From an uncultured Asticcacaulis sp. (GTDB lineage Bacteria > Pseudomonadota > Alphaproteobacteria > Caulobacterales > Caulobacteraceae), in assembly GCA_946480125.1 (NCBI GenBank), contig CAMLIY010000130.1, forward strand, positions 1-8,687: 8,687 bases of DNA. The letters run 5' to 3'. Below are positions 1 through 6,890 of this stretch, piece after piece (the stretch's first letter is position 1; each line of letters begins with the position of its first letter). The notes beneath the pieces were generated by a model. That model ran no database searches. It was given only the letters and a program-made list of their open reading frames with translations, and was not told where the DNA came from. The position numbers and the translations under genes were made by a program.

Positions 1-282
1 ATCGATGTCGCCTCGCGGCCTATGGGACATAATAGCTGGGGCAAAAAACCCGCCGGCCTGTTCGGCGCCTCGCCCGGCGCCATCGGCACGGCGGTGATGC
101 AGGCTCATTTGCGCGATGTGGTGGCCGCCGTTGGCATTACCGTCTTTTCCGGCGCGGAAGTCTATCTGACGGTAAAGGACGGCTTCTTTACCGAAAGCGG
201 CGACTTAAACGACAGCACGAAGAAGTTCCTGCAAGGCTGGATGGACGGCTACGTCGCCTTCGTGAAGAAGATGGTGGCCTAA
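1..282 (+). CDS. NADPH-dependent FMN reductase, C-terminal part (5' end outside window)
   Basis: This is the last 93 codons of a flavodoxin-fold NAD(P)H:FMN/quinone reductase of the ChrR/YieF type. Such enzymes are cytosolic, bind FMN and reduce flavin, quinones or other electrophiles with NAD(P)H. The frame is open from base 1, and the first in-frame ATG (base 22) is internal. The visible start contains ASRP followed by NSWGKKPAG and then FGASPGAIGTA. This matches the family pattern in which a D/EW-ASRP loop near FMN precedes a K-P strand and an (I/F)GASPG glycine loop. The C-terminal helix FLQGWMDGYVAFVKKMV is also typical. The gene ends with TAA at 280-282, which overlaps the stop codon of the convergent RidA gene. 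I see this as a family-level call; the physiological substrate cannot be inferred. Confidence 0.87.
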   Translation: MDVASRPMGHNSWGKKPAGLFGASPGAIGTAVMQAHLRDVVAAVGITVFSGAEVYLTVKDGFFTESGDLNDSTKKFLQGWMDGYVAFVKKMVA

Positions 283-710
283 GCCTCTGCGCTCACCGGC
301 ACATGCGCCCAGAATTCGATCTCGACCGTGGCGTCATAGGCCAGGTTGGTGACGCCGAAGGCCGTCCTCACCGGCAGTTGCGCCGGATGGAAATAGGGCT
401 TGTAGAGACGGTTGAAATCGCCCCACTTGGTGATATCCGTCAGCATCACCGTCGCCTTGAAGATATGTTCCAGCCCAAGGCCATAGCGTTTCAGGATATC
501 CGCCGTATTGCTCATGATGAACTTCACTTCGTTTTCGAAGCCTTCGGCCAGCTTGCCGTTTTCATCAAGCCCGATCATGGCCGACAAGTAGAGCACCTGC
601 CCTACCTGGACGGCCTCCGAAAAGGGCGAACGCGGATGCGGATGCAGAAAATAGGTGATGCCATCGGCCGGGATGGGGTTGATGACGGGGCGGTCGGCTA
701 CATTGCTCAT
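279..710 (-). CDS. RidA family (YjgF/YER057c/UK114) enamine/imine deaminase-like protein
   Basis: A 143-residue protein of the RidA family, small trimeric cytosolic proteins. Canonical members hydrolyse reactive enamine/imine intermediates such as 2-aminoacrylate, released by PLP enzymes, to keto acids and ammonia. The C-terminal signature is clear. PVRTAFGV contains Arg115, and VEIEFWAH contains Glu130. Their 15-residue spacing matches Arg105 and Glu120 of E. coli RidA, so the catalytic pair appears to be present. The N-terminal part has the usual PFSEAVQVGQVLYLSA strand pair. The protein is slightly longer than the roughly 130 residues of canonical RidA, because of about 20 extra N-terminal residues and a longer C-terminus. 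No strong Shine-Dalgarno precedes the ATG at 710. It lies 64 bases downstream of the OPT transporter on the same strand and may be co-transcribed with it. Subfamily (true RidA or an Rid paralogue) is uncertain. Confidence 0.9.
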   Translation of the reverse strand: MSNVADRPVINPIPADGITYFLHPHPRSPFSEAVQVGQVLYLSAMIGLDENGKLAEGFENEVKFIMSNTADILKRYGLGLEHIFKATVMLTDITKWGDFNRLYKPYFHPAQLPVRTAFGVTNLAYDATVEIEFWAHVPVSAEA

Positions 711-774
711 GACGTGATTTTAGCGATCTTTGCGTGATGGGGAAAGCGGCTTTTGTGCAAATTTTCGTGCGTGA

Positions 775-2814
775 TCAGATAGTATCGCCGATCTTTTTGG
801 CTGTATTGGCCGACCAGATATAAAGCGCGACGATAATAACCAGTCCGATGCCCAGCGCCAGTAACATGCCCAGGGCTTCCGGCGTTGGTGTGGGCAAGGC
901 GATAATGTCCGGATTCTTGGTGCCGGCGATCAGGCCGGCATAGACCACATTGAACAGGCTTTCGCCGACAATGAAACCGGACGCCACCAGCACACTCAGT
1001 CGATCGGCAATCTCCCGCGTTTTCATCCGGGCGATCACTTTGACGAAAATCCAGCCGGCGACAGCGCCCACCACTACCGGCGCGGTGACAGACGCCGGCA
1101 GATAGATGGCCAGCCCCACGCCCAGCGGCGGCAGGCTGAACTTACCACTGGATGACATCCGCAGGCCTTCATCAATGGCGATCAGGAGAATACCGACCAC
1201 AACCCCGATGCCGAGATAACCGAGCGGCAGATGGCCGCCGATGGCGCCCTTGGCCAGGGTGGAGATCAGTACGGCCTGCGGCGCGTTCAGTGTGCCGCCC
1301 GCCACATCGATGGCATGGAAATTCGGGTCGCCCGGAAAGCCCCAGACATTATTCAGCAGGTTGAGCACCACCGGCACGACGCAGGCGCCGGCCAGCACAC
1401 CAATGATCAGGCCCACCTGTTGCTTCCACGGCGTGGCGTCGACCAGTTGGCCGGTTTTGAGATCCTGCAAATTGTCATTGCCGATAACGGCGACCGCCAG
1501 AACCACGGTCGTGACCATCAGGGTGAAGGCGATCAACGCGGTCTCGACATTCGGCCCCGTAACCTTGTAGCCGATCATGCCTATAATAACAGCGGCGCCG
1601 AGCACGGTCAGGATGGCGATGCCCGATACCGGCGAATTGGACGATCCGATCAGGCCAGCCATGTAACCGCAGACCGCCGCCGCCAATAGACCAGCGACGA
1701 TAATATAAAGCACGCCGGCAATGACCAAAGGCAATGCCAGTGCGCTCAAAGGCCCGCCCGACAAAAAGCCGAACAGCAACCAGCCCGCCGGCACCATGGA
1801 GAGCATGATGACCAGACCGACGATCCACACCGGCAGGTCATGCTCTGAGCGCGGCAGGTCCATGTCGCCGGCCTTGCGGGCACGGCCGGCTTCGAGCGCC
1901 GACATCAGGCCACCCCATACCGGCACGATCAGCTTGCCGATCGTCCAGATGGCCGACATGCCGATGGCGCCGGCGCCGATAAAGCGTATCTGATCGGCCC
2001 GCACCTGTTCGGCATAGGCCGCCACCGAAAGCGCCGGATCGGGATGGGCCGCCACAAGATGCAACGGCCAGAACGAGCTGATTTCAAAGGTCGAAAGCAC
2101 CGGCACGCCGACGCCCCAGGCGAGAAACAGGCCGAAGAACATGGCGATGCCGACGGTAATCCCCATCAGGTGCCCCGCGCCCACCAGGGCCAGCGAAGAA
2201 GACCCGGCCATGCCGGAAACGCCGGTGCTGTTACCGACCTTGAAATAGGCCGAGATTTCCGCCGCCAGGAATTTCGATGCCGCGCCGGCCGCATAAAGCG
2301 CCGAGGTGATCGAGCCCAAGAGCACCGCCCACAAGCCGGCCGAGCCTTCGGCAGCCCCCTCGCGCGATGAGGTGCCGACTCGCAGCACTTCGGCGGCGGC
2401 CACACCTTCCGGATAGGGCAGGCTCGATTGGGAAACCAGCGCCCGGCGCAGCGGCATGGTATACATGACCCCCAAAACCCCGCCGATGGCGCAGGCGCCG
2501 AAGGTGATGAAAAAAGGGACATCCTTCCACCAGCCGATGATGATCAGGCCCGGCAGGACGAAAATCACCGAAGCCAGGGTGCCGGCGGCACTGGCAATCG
2601 TCTGGACGATATTGTTTTCCTGGATGGTGGCTGTCCTGGCAAAGCGCAGCAGAGCCATCGAGATCACCGCCGCCGGAATGGAGGTGGCGAAGGTCAGGCC
2701 GACCTTGAGGCCGAGATAAACCTGCGCGGCGGTGAAAACGATCGTGATCAGCACACCCAGGATAATGCCGCGAACGGTGATTTCTTTCGGATGTGCGCTA
2801 ACGGCGGTGTTCAT
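775..2814 (-). CDS. OPT family oligopeptide transporter
   Basis: A polytopic inner-membrane protein of about 679 residues belonging to the oligopeptide transporter (OPT) family. These are secondary transporters, proton-coupled where studied, for peptides or metal-chelate-like substrates. Hydrophobic segments run through the whole length. Recognisable motifs are YLGLKVG (residues 33-39), ENNIVQTIASAAG (66-78), SLPYPEG (131-137), a GLIGSSNSPVSG segment in the middle, and GNDNLQDLKTGQLVDATPWK further on. All are typical of the bacterial OPT branch, and the length is normal. I chose the ATG at 2814 rather than one 19 codons upstream because GGAG (minus strand; bases 2821-2824) sits 6 bases before it and the extra residues (MCSPCIWAL...) do not resemble the family. 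The RidA gene follows 64 bases downstream. The substrate cannot be told from the sequence. Confidence 0.92.
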   Translation of the reverse strand: MNTAVSAHPKEITVRGIILGVLITIVFTAAQVYLGLKVGLTFATSIPAAVISMALLRFARTATIQENNIVQTIASAAGTLASVIFVLPGLIIIGWWKDVPFFITFGACAIGGVLGVMYTMPLRRALVSQSSLPYPEGVAAAEVLRVGTSSREGAAEGSAGLWAVLLGSITSALYAAGAASKFLAAEISAYFKVGNSTGVSGMAGSSSLALVGAGHLMGITVGIAMFFGLFLAWGVGVPVLSTFEISSFWPLHLVAAHPDPALSVAAYAEQVRADQIRFIGAGAIGMSAIWTIGKLIVPVWGGLMSALEAGRARKAGDMDLPRSEHDLPVWIVGLVIMLSMVPAGWLLFGFLSGGPLSALALPLVIAGVLYIIVAGLLAAAVCGYMAGLIGSSNSPVSGIAILTVLGAAVIIGMIGYKVTGPNVETALIAFTLMVTTVVLAVAVIGNDNLQDLKTGQLVDATPWKQQVGLIIGVLAGACVVPVVLNLLNNVWGFPGDPNFHAIDVAGGTLNAPQAVLISTLAKGAIGGHLPLGYLGIGVVVGILLIAIDEGLRMSSSGKFSLPPLGVGLAIYLPASVTAPVVVGAVAGWIFVKVIARMKTREIADRLSVLVASGFIVGESLFNVVYAGLIAGTKNPDIIALPTPTPEALGMLLALGIGLVIIVALYIWSANTAKKIGDTI

Positions 2815-3079
2815 GGAATTCTCCGGTCCCAAGCTTTTTCCCGATAGTGCCCAAATGCACGGCGAACACAAGCTTTAGATACAGATTAAACTAACGGGGA
2901 CAAAATCTCAGGAACTGATCAGGAGCCGGCTTTCGATCATAAAAAACTGCAAAACAAAACGCCTGACAAACCGCCTACATCCCCACAGCGATGGCGCACT
3001 GAATTCTTACGACCAGTTACCTTAGTATCAGTTCAAACAAGAGGCCACGACCTCACACACAATTGGCACGAGACCTGAC
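2815..3079. other. Intergenic region upstream of OPT transporter and of the 89-residue gene
   Basis: This 265-base stretch lies between two divergently transcribed genes and must hold the OPT promoter (minus strand) and probably one for the small plus-strand gene. It includes a poly-A-rich patch around 2940-2960 and a CTGATCAG palindrome at 2916-2923 flanked by a repeated CAGGA. I found no -35/-10 pair good enough to call, no hairpin with a T-run and no RNA gene. On the minus strand a TTTAAT hexamer (plus-strand bases 2885-2890) is a possible -10, but it has no acceptable -35 at the right distance. Confidence 0.4.
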
Positions 3080-3349
3080 ATGCTGGACGCAACGATGGCT
3101 GTAAACCCTTCATCCCGCCATAAACCGGCTGATCACAAGATGGCTTATCTGAATGGCTTGACGGTCAGTCTCGCTCTATTTGCCGCTACCCTGATCGGCA
3201 GCGGTGTAGCGGTTGCCAGTCAACTTGAGAAACTGCCGTCACCTGAGCAGATCAATACAGTGCCGGCCGGCGCCGAGGGAATGAATGCCTATCCTGTTGT
3301 CAAGACCGCCGATATCTGGCTGGCGCCACAACCGGGATTGTTGCGATAA
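3080..3349 (+). CDS. Hypothetical small protein with one hydrophobic segment, possibly exported
   Basis: I do not recognise this 89-residue protein. Residues 1-20 are polar and carry His, Lys and Arg. Residues about 24-47 (LNGLTVSLALFAATLIGSG then VAVAS) form one hydrophobic stretch ending in an AVA-S motif that resembles a signal peptidase I site. The remaining 43 residues are proline-rich and otherwise polar. It could be a secreted peptide or a single-pass membrane protein. The start is uncertain. ATGs at 3080, 3095 and 3140 are all in frame and none has a good Shine-Dalgarno. The 3140 start would leave no positive charge before the hydrophobic core, so a longer form is more plausible. Codon use looks coding, and its TAA ends exactly where the convergent neighbour's stop begins, which supports both genes. 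Confidence 0.5.
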   Translation: MLDATMAVNPSSRHKPADHKMAYLNGLTVSLALFAATLIGSGVAVASQLEKLPSPEQINTVPAGAEGMNAYPVVKTADIWLAPQPGLLR

Positions 3350-3784
3350 TCAGGAAATCGTAGCGCCCGTGTCGCTGCCCTCATCGCTGCCATCGCCCAT
3401 CAACAGGCTGTCGCAGGTTGAATGATACTCGTCCAGATTGCCTTTACCACTGGCTATGGCCGCTTCGAGCGCCTTATCAGTGCGGGCGATTTCATCATCG
3501 GCGGTGGCTTCATCACTTTGTGTCGCCTCAATATATATGGACCGCGCCAGATCGCGGGCATCGGCGATAGCTTCTGCCTGCGGCCCTTTCGGTTGCGTCG
3601 GGCTCACGAGATCGTAAGTGGCCACGCAGACCAGCGCCATATTGGCAACATCCTCGTCAGTTGGGGCGGCCTGATCAGGCGGGACCGGATCTGTGGCCTG
3701 TGCCAGGGCTGGCATCGCCAGCAGGGTGCAGGTCGAGAACAGGATCAGACCAAATGTCAATTTACGCAGGTATGGGTTACGCAT
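3350..3784 (-). CDS. Hypothetical secreted (periplasmic) acidic protein, 144 residues
   Basis: Not recognised at family level. From the ATG at 3784 the protein begins MRNPYLRKLTFGLILF, a basic n-region followed by a hydrophobic core, and reaches a PALA-QA signal peptidase I site at about residue 28. The mature part is about 116 residues and acidic. It has a Pro/Asp-rich linker (about 31-45), a helical Ala/Glu/Asp-rich centre and a Ser/Gly/Asp-rich tail. It contains two cysteines (about residues 53 and 124) that could form a disulfide in the periplasm. The frame is open further upstream into gatA, but those residues look random and the signal peptide fixes the start. AGGA lies 11 bases upstream. 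A palindrome at 3819-3838 precedes the gene. It is on the same strand as gatCA, 103 bases downstream of gatA. Confidence 0.68.
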   Translation of the reverse strand: MRNPYLRKLTFGLILFSTCTLLAMPALAQATDPVPPDQAAPTDEDVANMALVCVATYDLVSPTQPKGPQAEAIADARDLARSIYIEATQSDEATADDEIARTDKALEAAIASGKGNLDEYHSTCDSLLMGDGSDEGSDTGATIS

Positions 3785-3818
3785 AGACGGGTTAATCCTG
3801 AGCAGGTCTGTGAAGTCT

Positions 3819-3838
3819 AATACACACCTAGGTGTATT
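3819..3838. promoter_or_regulatory. Near-perfect palindrome upstream of the secreted protein gene
   Basis: The 12-base core ACACCTAGGTGT (3824-3835) is a perfect palindrome. With a two-base offset on the left, the symmetry extends to AATAC and GTATT on the two sides. It lies 34 bases or more upstream of the start codon at 3784, between gatA and this gene, where a promoter would be expected. It has the look of a dimeric regulator's operator, but no regulator is identified and chance cannot be excluded for a single copy. Confidence 0.35.
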
Positions 3839-3844
3839 TGAGCG

Positions 3845-3869
3845 TTTCAGCAAGTTCCGCCGGCTGAAA
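3845..3869 (-). other. Hairpin downstream of gatA (weak terminator candidate)
   Basis: TTTCAGC (3845-3851) and GCTGAAA (3863-3869) form a 7-bp stem with an 11-base loop just after the gatA stop codon. No T-run follows on the minus strand, so intrinsic termination is not well supported. It might instead be a transcript-stabilising or attenuating hairpin between gatA and the secreted-protein gene. Confidence 0.25.
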
Positions 3870-3887
3870 ACCGATCCTTTGCAATCC

Positions 3888-5372
3888 CTACCACCATTTC
3901 GCCGGACGCGCATTGAAACCGGCGGCCTTTTCCAGCACCGAGGCGATGTTCAGAACCGTACCTTCGTCCAGCGCCTTGCCAATGACCTGGAGGCCGAGCG
4001 GCAGGCCCTGCGAGTCAAGTCCAGCCGGCACTGACAGGCCCGGCAATCCGGCCAGGTTGGTGGTGACGGTAAAGACGTCATTGAGATACATCTGCACCGG
4101 ATCGGCGGCCTTGGCCTGATCACCCAGCTCGAAAGCGGCCGATGGCGTGGCCGGTGTCAGGATGACATCGCATGTTTCAAAGGCCGCGGTGAAATCCTCG
4201 GCGATACGGCGACGCACCTTCAGCGCCTTGACATAGTAGGCGTCATAGAAACCAGCCGACAGCACATAGGTGCCGATCATGATGCGGCGCTTGACTTCCT
4301 TGCCAAAGCCTTCCGACCGCGACATTTCATAAACGTCGGTCAAGGACGACACGCCCTCGGCGCGATGGCCGAAGCGCATGCCGTCATAGCGGGCCAGATT
4401 GGACGAGGCTTCCGCCGGGGCGATAATATAGTAGCACGGCAGGGCGTATTTGGTGTGCGGCAGGGAAATGCGGACGATCTCGGCGCCGGCGTCTTTCAGC
4501 CAGGCGATGCCTTGCTCCCACAGCGCGTCGATCTCGGCCGGAATACCGTCGAGGCGATACTCATCGGGGATGCCGATGCGCAGGCCCTTCACCGACTTGC
4601 CAAGGAAGCTGGAGAAATCGGGGATCGGCAAATCGAGCGAGGTCGAATCCTTGACATCATGCGAGCACATGGCCTGCAACATCAGGGCGGCGTCTTCGAC
4701 AGTCTTGGTGATCGGACCGGCCTGATCGAGCGACGAAGCGAAGGCCACCATGCCATAGCGCGAGCACCGGCCATAGGTCGGCTTGATCCCGACCGTGCCG
4801 GTGAAGGCGGCCGGCTGGCGGATCGATCCGCCGGTATCCGAGGCGGTGGCGGCCAGGCACAGATCGGCAGCAACGGCCGAGGCCGAACCGCCCGACGAGC
4901 CGCCGGGCGTCAGTCCGGCATTGCTGCCGCGCGATTTCCACGGATTGACAACATTGCCCCACTTCGAGGTCTCGTTCGACGAGCCCATGGCGAATTCGTC
5001 CATGTTGAGCTTGCCGACCATGACCGCGCCCTGATCCCACAGGTTCTGCGTCACGGTCGATTCGTAGGTCGGCACAAAGTTTTCCAGGATGCCCGAACAG
5101 GCCGTGGTGCGGACCCCCGCCGTGCAGTACAGATCCTTGATGCCGAGCGGCGCGCCTTCAAGGGCCCCGCCCTCACCTTTCGCCAGCTTGGCGTCGGAGG
5201 TCGCGGCCTGTTCGCGGGCCTTGTCGAAGGTCAGCTCAACATAGGCATTGAGCGCCGGATTGGCGGTCTCGATGGCGCCAATAAAGGCGTTGGTCAGTTC
5301 GGTGGAAGAAAAGGTCTTGGCTTTCAGGCCGTCAATCGCCGCCTTCAAGGTCAGTTTCGTCAGATCGCTCAT
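3888..5372 (-). CDS. gatA: Aspartyl/glutamyl-tRNA amidotransferase subunit A
   Basis: A 494-residue amidase-signature enzyme, the glutaminase subunit of the GatCAB complex. It releases ammonia from glutamine (or asparagine), and GatB uses it to convert Glu-tRNA(Gln) or Asp-tRNA(Asn) into Gln-tRNA or Asn-tRNA in the cytosol. The Ser-cisSer-Lys triad is visible: Lys79 in PLGIKDLY, Ser159 in [10 protein letters not shown], and the nucleophile Ser183 in [11 protein letters not shown]. Length and motif spacing are normal for GatA. The start at 5372 is chosen because GAAGGTGG lies 9 bases upstream (plus-strand bases 5382-5389) and it begins one base after the gatC stop. A longer reading would overlap gatC with non-conserved residues. 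Together with gatC it forms a tight two-gene unit. gatB, often adjacent, does not follow here. Confidence 0.98.
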   Translation of the reverse strand: MSDLTKLTLKAAIDGLKAKTFSSTELTNAFIGAIETANPALNAYVELTFDKAREQAATSDAKLAKGEGGALEGAPLGIKDLYCTAGVRTTACSGILENFVPTYESTVTQNLWDQGAVMVGKLNMDEFAMGSSNETSKWGNVVNPWKSRGSNAGLTPGGSSGGSASAVAADLCLAATASDTGGSIRQPAAFTGTVGIKPTYGRCSRYGMVAFASSLDQAGPITKTVEDAALMLQAMCSHDVKDSTSLDLPIPDFSSFLGKSVKGLRIGIPDEYRLDGIPAEIDALWEQGIAWLKDAGAEIVRISLPHTKYALPCYYIIAPAEASSNLARYDGMRFGHRAEGVSSLTDVYEMSRSEGFGKEVKRRIMIGTYVLSAGFYDAYYVKALKVRRRIAEDFTAAFETCDVILTPATPSAAFELGDQAKAADPVQMYLNDVFTVTTNLAGLPGLSVPAGLDSQGLPLGLQVIGKALDEGTVLNIASVLEKAAGFNARPAKWW

Positions 5373-5373
5373 A

Positions 5374-5661
5374 CTATTCAACCACCTTCGGCACGATGAA
5401 GAAGCCATCGACGGTCTTCGGGGCATTGGCGACGATCTGCGCCACCTTATCACCATCGCTAACGACGTCTTCGCGCATCGGCTGCGGCATTTCGATGGCG
5501 GTCGTCATTGGTTCGACGCCGCTGACATCAACTTCATTCAGCTGTTCGATCCAGCCCAGAATGCCATTCAGCTCGCCGGCGAGCGATTGCAGGCGCTCGT
5601 CACTTTCCCGCAGGCGGGAGAGCGACGCCACTTTCTTGACGGTTGCCACATCGATGGCCAT
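5374..5661 (-). CDS. gatC: Aspartyl/glutamyl-tRNA amidotransferase subunit C
   Basis: A 95-residue GatC, the small subunit that wraps around and stabilises the GatA-GatB interface in the tRNA-dependent amidotransferase. Family features appear in order: VASLSRL in the first helix (11-17), [22 protein letters not shown] (31-52, with the hallmark LNEVD and VEPM), REDVVSDG (63-70), and the C-terminal [17 protein letters not shown]. This is a complete protein of normal length. An AAGGAG Shine-Dalgarno (plus-strand bases 5669-5674) stands 7 bases before the ATG, the strongest ribosome site in the window. gatA starts one base after its stop codon, so the two are almost certainly translated from one message. 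Confidence 0.98.
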   Translation of the reverse strand: MAIDVATVKKVASLSRLRESDERLQSLAGELNGILGWIEQLNEVDVSGVEPMTTAIEMPQPMREDVVSDGDKVAQIVANAPKTVDGFFIVPKVVE

Positions 5662-5781
5662 GACCAGACTCCTTGAATTCTATAAGGAGCCGGTTAAAGG
5701 CTGGTGATGGATTTGGCAAGGGGGCGTCATGCAAAACTGGCCCCTCATGCCTTTCTGCGTGGCCATACGAGGCCTTCCCGG
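5662..5781. other. Intergenic region between urcA and gatC
   Basis: These 120 bases lie between the urcA stop and the gatC start and should contain the gatCA promoter on the minus strand. GGGGC (5721-5725) and GCCCC (5740-5744) can pair around a 14-base loop and might attenuate urcA read-through, but no T-run follows. No convincing -35/-10 pair was found. Confidence 0.3.
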
Positions 5782-6135
5782 TTAGTTGTGACGTGTAGCG
5801 GCATCGCGCGCGGCATAGGCCGGGGCCAGATCCGGACGAGCATTAATGGCGCTCAGTTGCGGAGCGCCGACCTGTTTCACAGCATCGGAAACGGCGTCAC
5901 GCTCGCAAGCGGCGTCGGCCATGCTGGTCATCGGATCGGACACTTCACTGGCGCAGACCCGCTGGGCGGCGGCAGTGAGCTTGGCATAGAAAACGCGCGT
6001 TTCGCGGGCATTGTTGAAATCGACGTTCCCAGCCGACACATGAACTTGCGCGGGCTGACGGTCCTGAGCGTTGGCGGCGCCGGCAGTCAGGGCAACAAAC
6101 GACAGGGCGGCGGTGATGAAGAGTGAACGGGTCAT
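5782..6135 (-). CDS. UrcA family secreted protein
   Basis: A 117-residue precursor with a clear signal peptide: MTRSLFITAALSFVALTAGA followed by ANA-Q, with predicted cleavage after residue 23. The mature part fits the UrcA family, small exported proteins of unknown function from alphaproteobacteria. A VHVS-type strand is followed by a helix FYAKLTAAAQRVC, a second Cys about 16 residues later in DAACERDAV, and a C-terminal APQLSAI segment. The two cysteines (61 and 77) are the family pair expected to form a disulfide. AAGGA lies 8 bases before the ATG (plus-strand bases 6144-6148). It is on the gatCA strand, 120 bases upstream of gatC, but its secreted nature suggests no direct role with GatCAB. 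The molecular function of the family is not known to me. Confidence 0.85.
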   Translation of the reverse strand: MTRSLFITAALSFVALTAGAANAQDRQPAQVHVSAGNVDFNNARETRVFYAKLTAAAQRVCASEVSDPMTSMADAACERDAVSDAVKQVGAPQLSAINARPDLAPAYAARDAATRHN

Positions 6136-6253
6136 GATGAATTTCCTTTAGTGCTTTAAGCAGATGAAAGATGAATACTCGTGAAGAACTGAATACACGT
6201 CTACTCTTGTCGAATTGAAATTAAAACATGAATATTATTAAATCGGATCAATG

Positions 6254-6303
6254 TATTACAGGAATTTCATTAATTACATTACGGTAATTTATTACATGGA
6301 ATT
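6254..6303. repeat. Spaced direct repeat in the AT-rich urcA-ruvX region
   Basis: TATTACA followed by GGAATT occurs at 6254-6266. It recurs as TATTACA, one extra T, then GGAATT at 6290-6303, a period of 36 bases. The repeat could represent two protein-binding sites or be a by-product of low base complexity. Confidence 0.35.
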
Positions 6304-6319
6304 AATATTCAAATTCCAT
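6296..6319. repeat. Inverted repeat, 8-bp arms, 8-base loop
   Basis: ATGGAATT (6296-6303) pairs perfectly with AATTCCAT (6312-6319) around the loop AATATTCA. It lies about 85 bases upstream of ruvX and overlaps the second copy of the spaced direct repeat. It could be an operator half-site pair or a weak hairpin. The region is AT-rich, which raises the chance of coincidental symmetry. Confidence 0.4.
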
Positions 6320-6403
6320 CGAATATTTGCCCGCCAAAACCATTTCAACAGCAACCATCCGGCAAGGATTGACTCGTGCCGCCATTAGCGCCAAAGCAGC
6401 CCC

Positions 6404-6886
6404 ATGGCCGTTATAGACATTACCGAACTGGCGGGCGCCTTACCGCCACGCCGTGCCTTGCTGGGGCTGGATCTGGGCGAAAAGACCATTGGCGTCGCCG
6501 TGTCTGACATTTCCCTGACCATCGCCTCGCCACTGGAACTGATCAAAAAGTCGAAATTCACCCTGGAGGCCCAGCGCCTGTTCAAGCTGATGGCGACACG
6601 CGAGGCGGACGGTATGGTGATCGGGCTGCCCGTCAATATGGACGGTACCGAAGGCCCACGCTGTCAGTCCTGCCGCGCCTTCGCGCGGAACCTGCTGCGG
6701 TTGCGTGATTTCCCGATCGCCTTCTGGGACGAGCGCTGGTCATCGTCGGTGATGAACCGCTTCCTGATCGAGGAAGCGGATCTGACCCGCGCCAAACGCG
6801 CCGAGGTCATCGACCGCTCCGCCGCCGCCTATATCTTGCAGGGCGCGCTCGATCGCATGAAGGACGCGGCGTATGGACCGCTTTAA
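6404..6886 (+). CDS. ruvX: Holliday junction resolvase-like protein RuvX (YqgF), RNase H fold
   Basis: A 160-residue member of the YqgF/RuvX family, a nearly universal bacterial RNase H-like nuclease. It has been linked to Holliday junction resolution and to pre-16S rRNA 5'-end maturation. The first strand carries the acidic residue in LLGLDLGEKTIGVAVSD (Asp23). GLPVNMDGTEGP (74-85) is the family loop. FWDERWSS (108-114) supplies the second acidic position, and VIDRSAAAYILQGALD (135-150) supplies the last aspartate (Asp137). All expected acidic residues are present. The N-terminus, about 15 residues before the first strand, is typical of alphaproteobacterial members. The Shine-Dalgarno is weak, so the ATG at 6404 is chosen on family length. 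It is divergent from urcA-gatC-gatA, and a large palindromic repeat begins 4 bases after its stop. Confidence 0.96.
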   Translation: MAVIDITELAGALPPRRALLGLDLGEKTIGVAVSDISLTIASPLELIKKSKFTLEAQRLFKLMATREADGMVIGLPVNMDGTEGPRCQSCRAFARNLLRLRDFPIAFWDERWSSSVMNRFLIEEADLTRAKRAEVIDRSAAAYILQGALDRMKDAAYGPL

Positions 6887-6890
6887 GCCA

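Larger units (their letters stand above)
6136..6403. promoter_or_regulatory. AT-rich divergent intergenic region between urcA and ruvX
   Basis: This 268-base region separates two divergent genes and must hold both promoters. Bases about 6170-6340 are strikingly AT-rich compared with the rest of the window. They contain repeated ATTAC/GTAAT words, including the near-palindrome ATTACGGTAAT at 6278-6288, a spaced direct repeat and an inverted repeat (listed separately). I could not assign a reliable -35/-10 pair on either strand. A TTGACT hexamer at 6369-6374 precedes ruvX but has no good partner. No small gene or RNA gene was recognised. Confidence 0.4.

Noticed and set aside
1231..1689. Plus-strand open frames inside the OPT gene
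   Set aside because: They lie opposite a well-supported OPT family transporter and read as His/Arg/Asp-rich shadow sequence.
4365..5399. A 344-codon open frame on the plus strand opposite gatA
   Set aside because: It is antisense to a textbook gatA with all catalytic motifs. Its translation is Arg/Gly-rich and low in recognisable structure, as expected for a GC-rich shadow frame.
5372..5456. Longer N-terminus for gatA overlapping gatC
   Set aside because: The extra 28 residues are the out-of-frame reading of gatC. The start at 5372 has a good ribosome site and matches the family.
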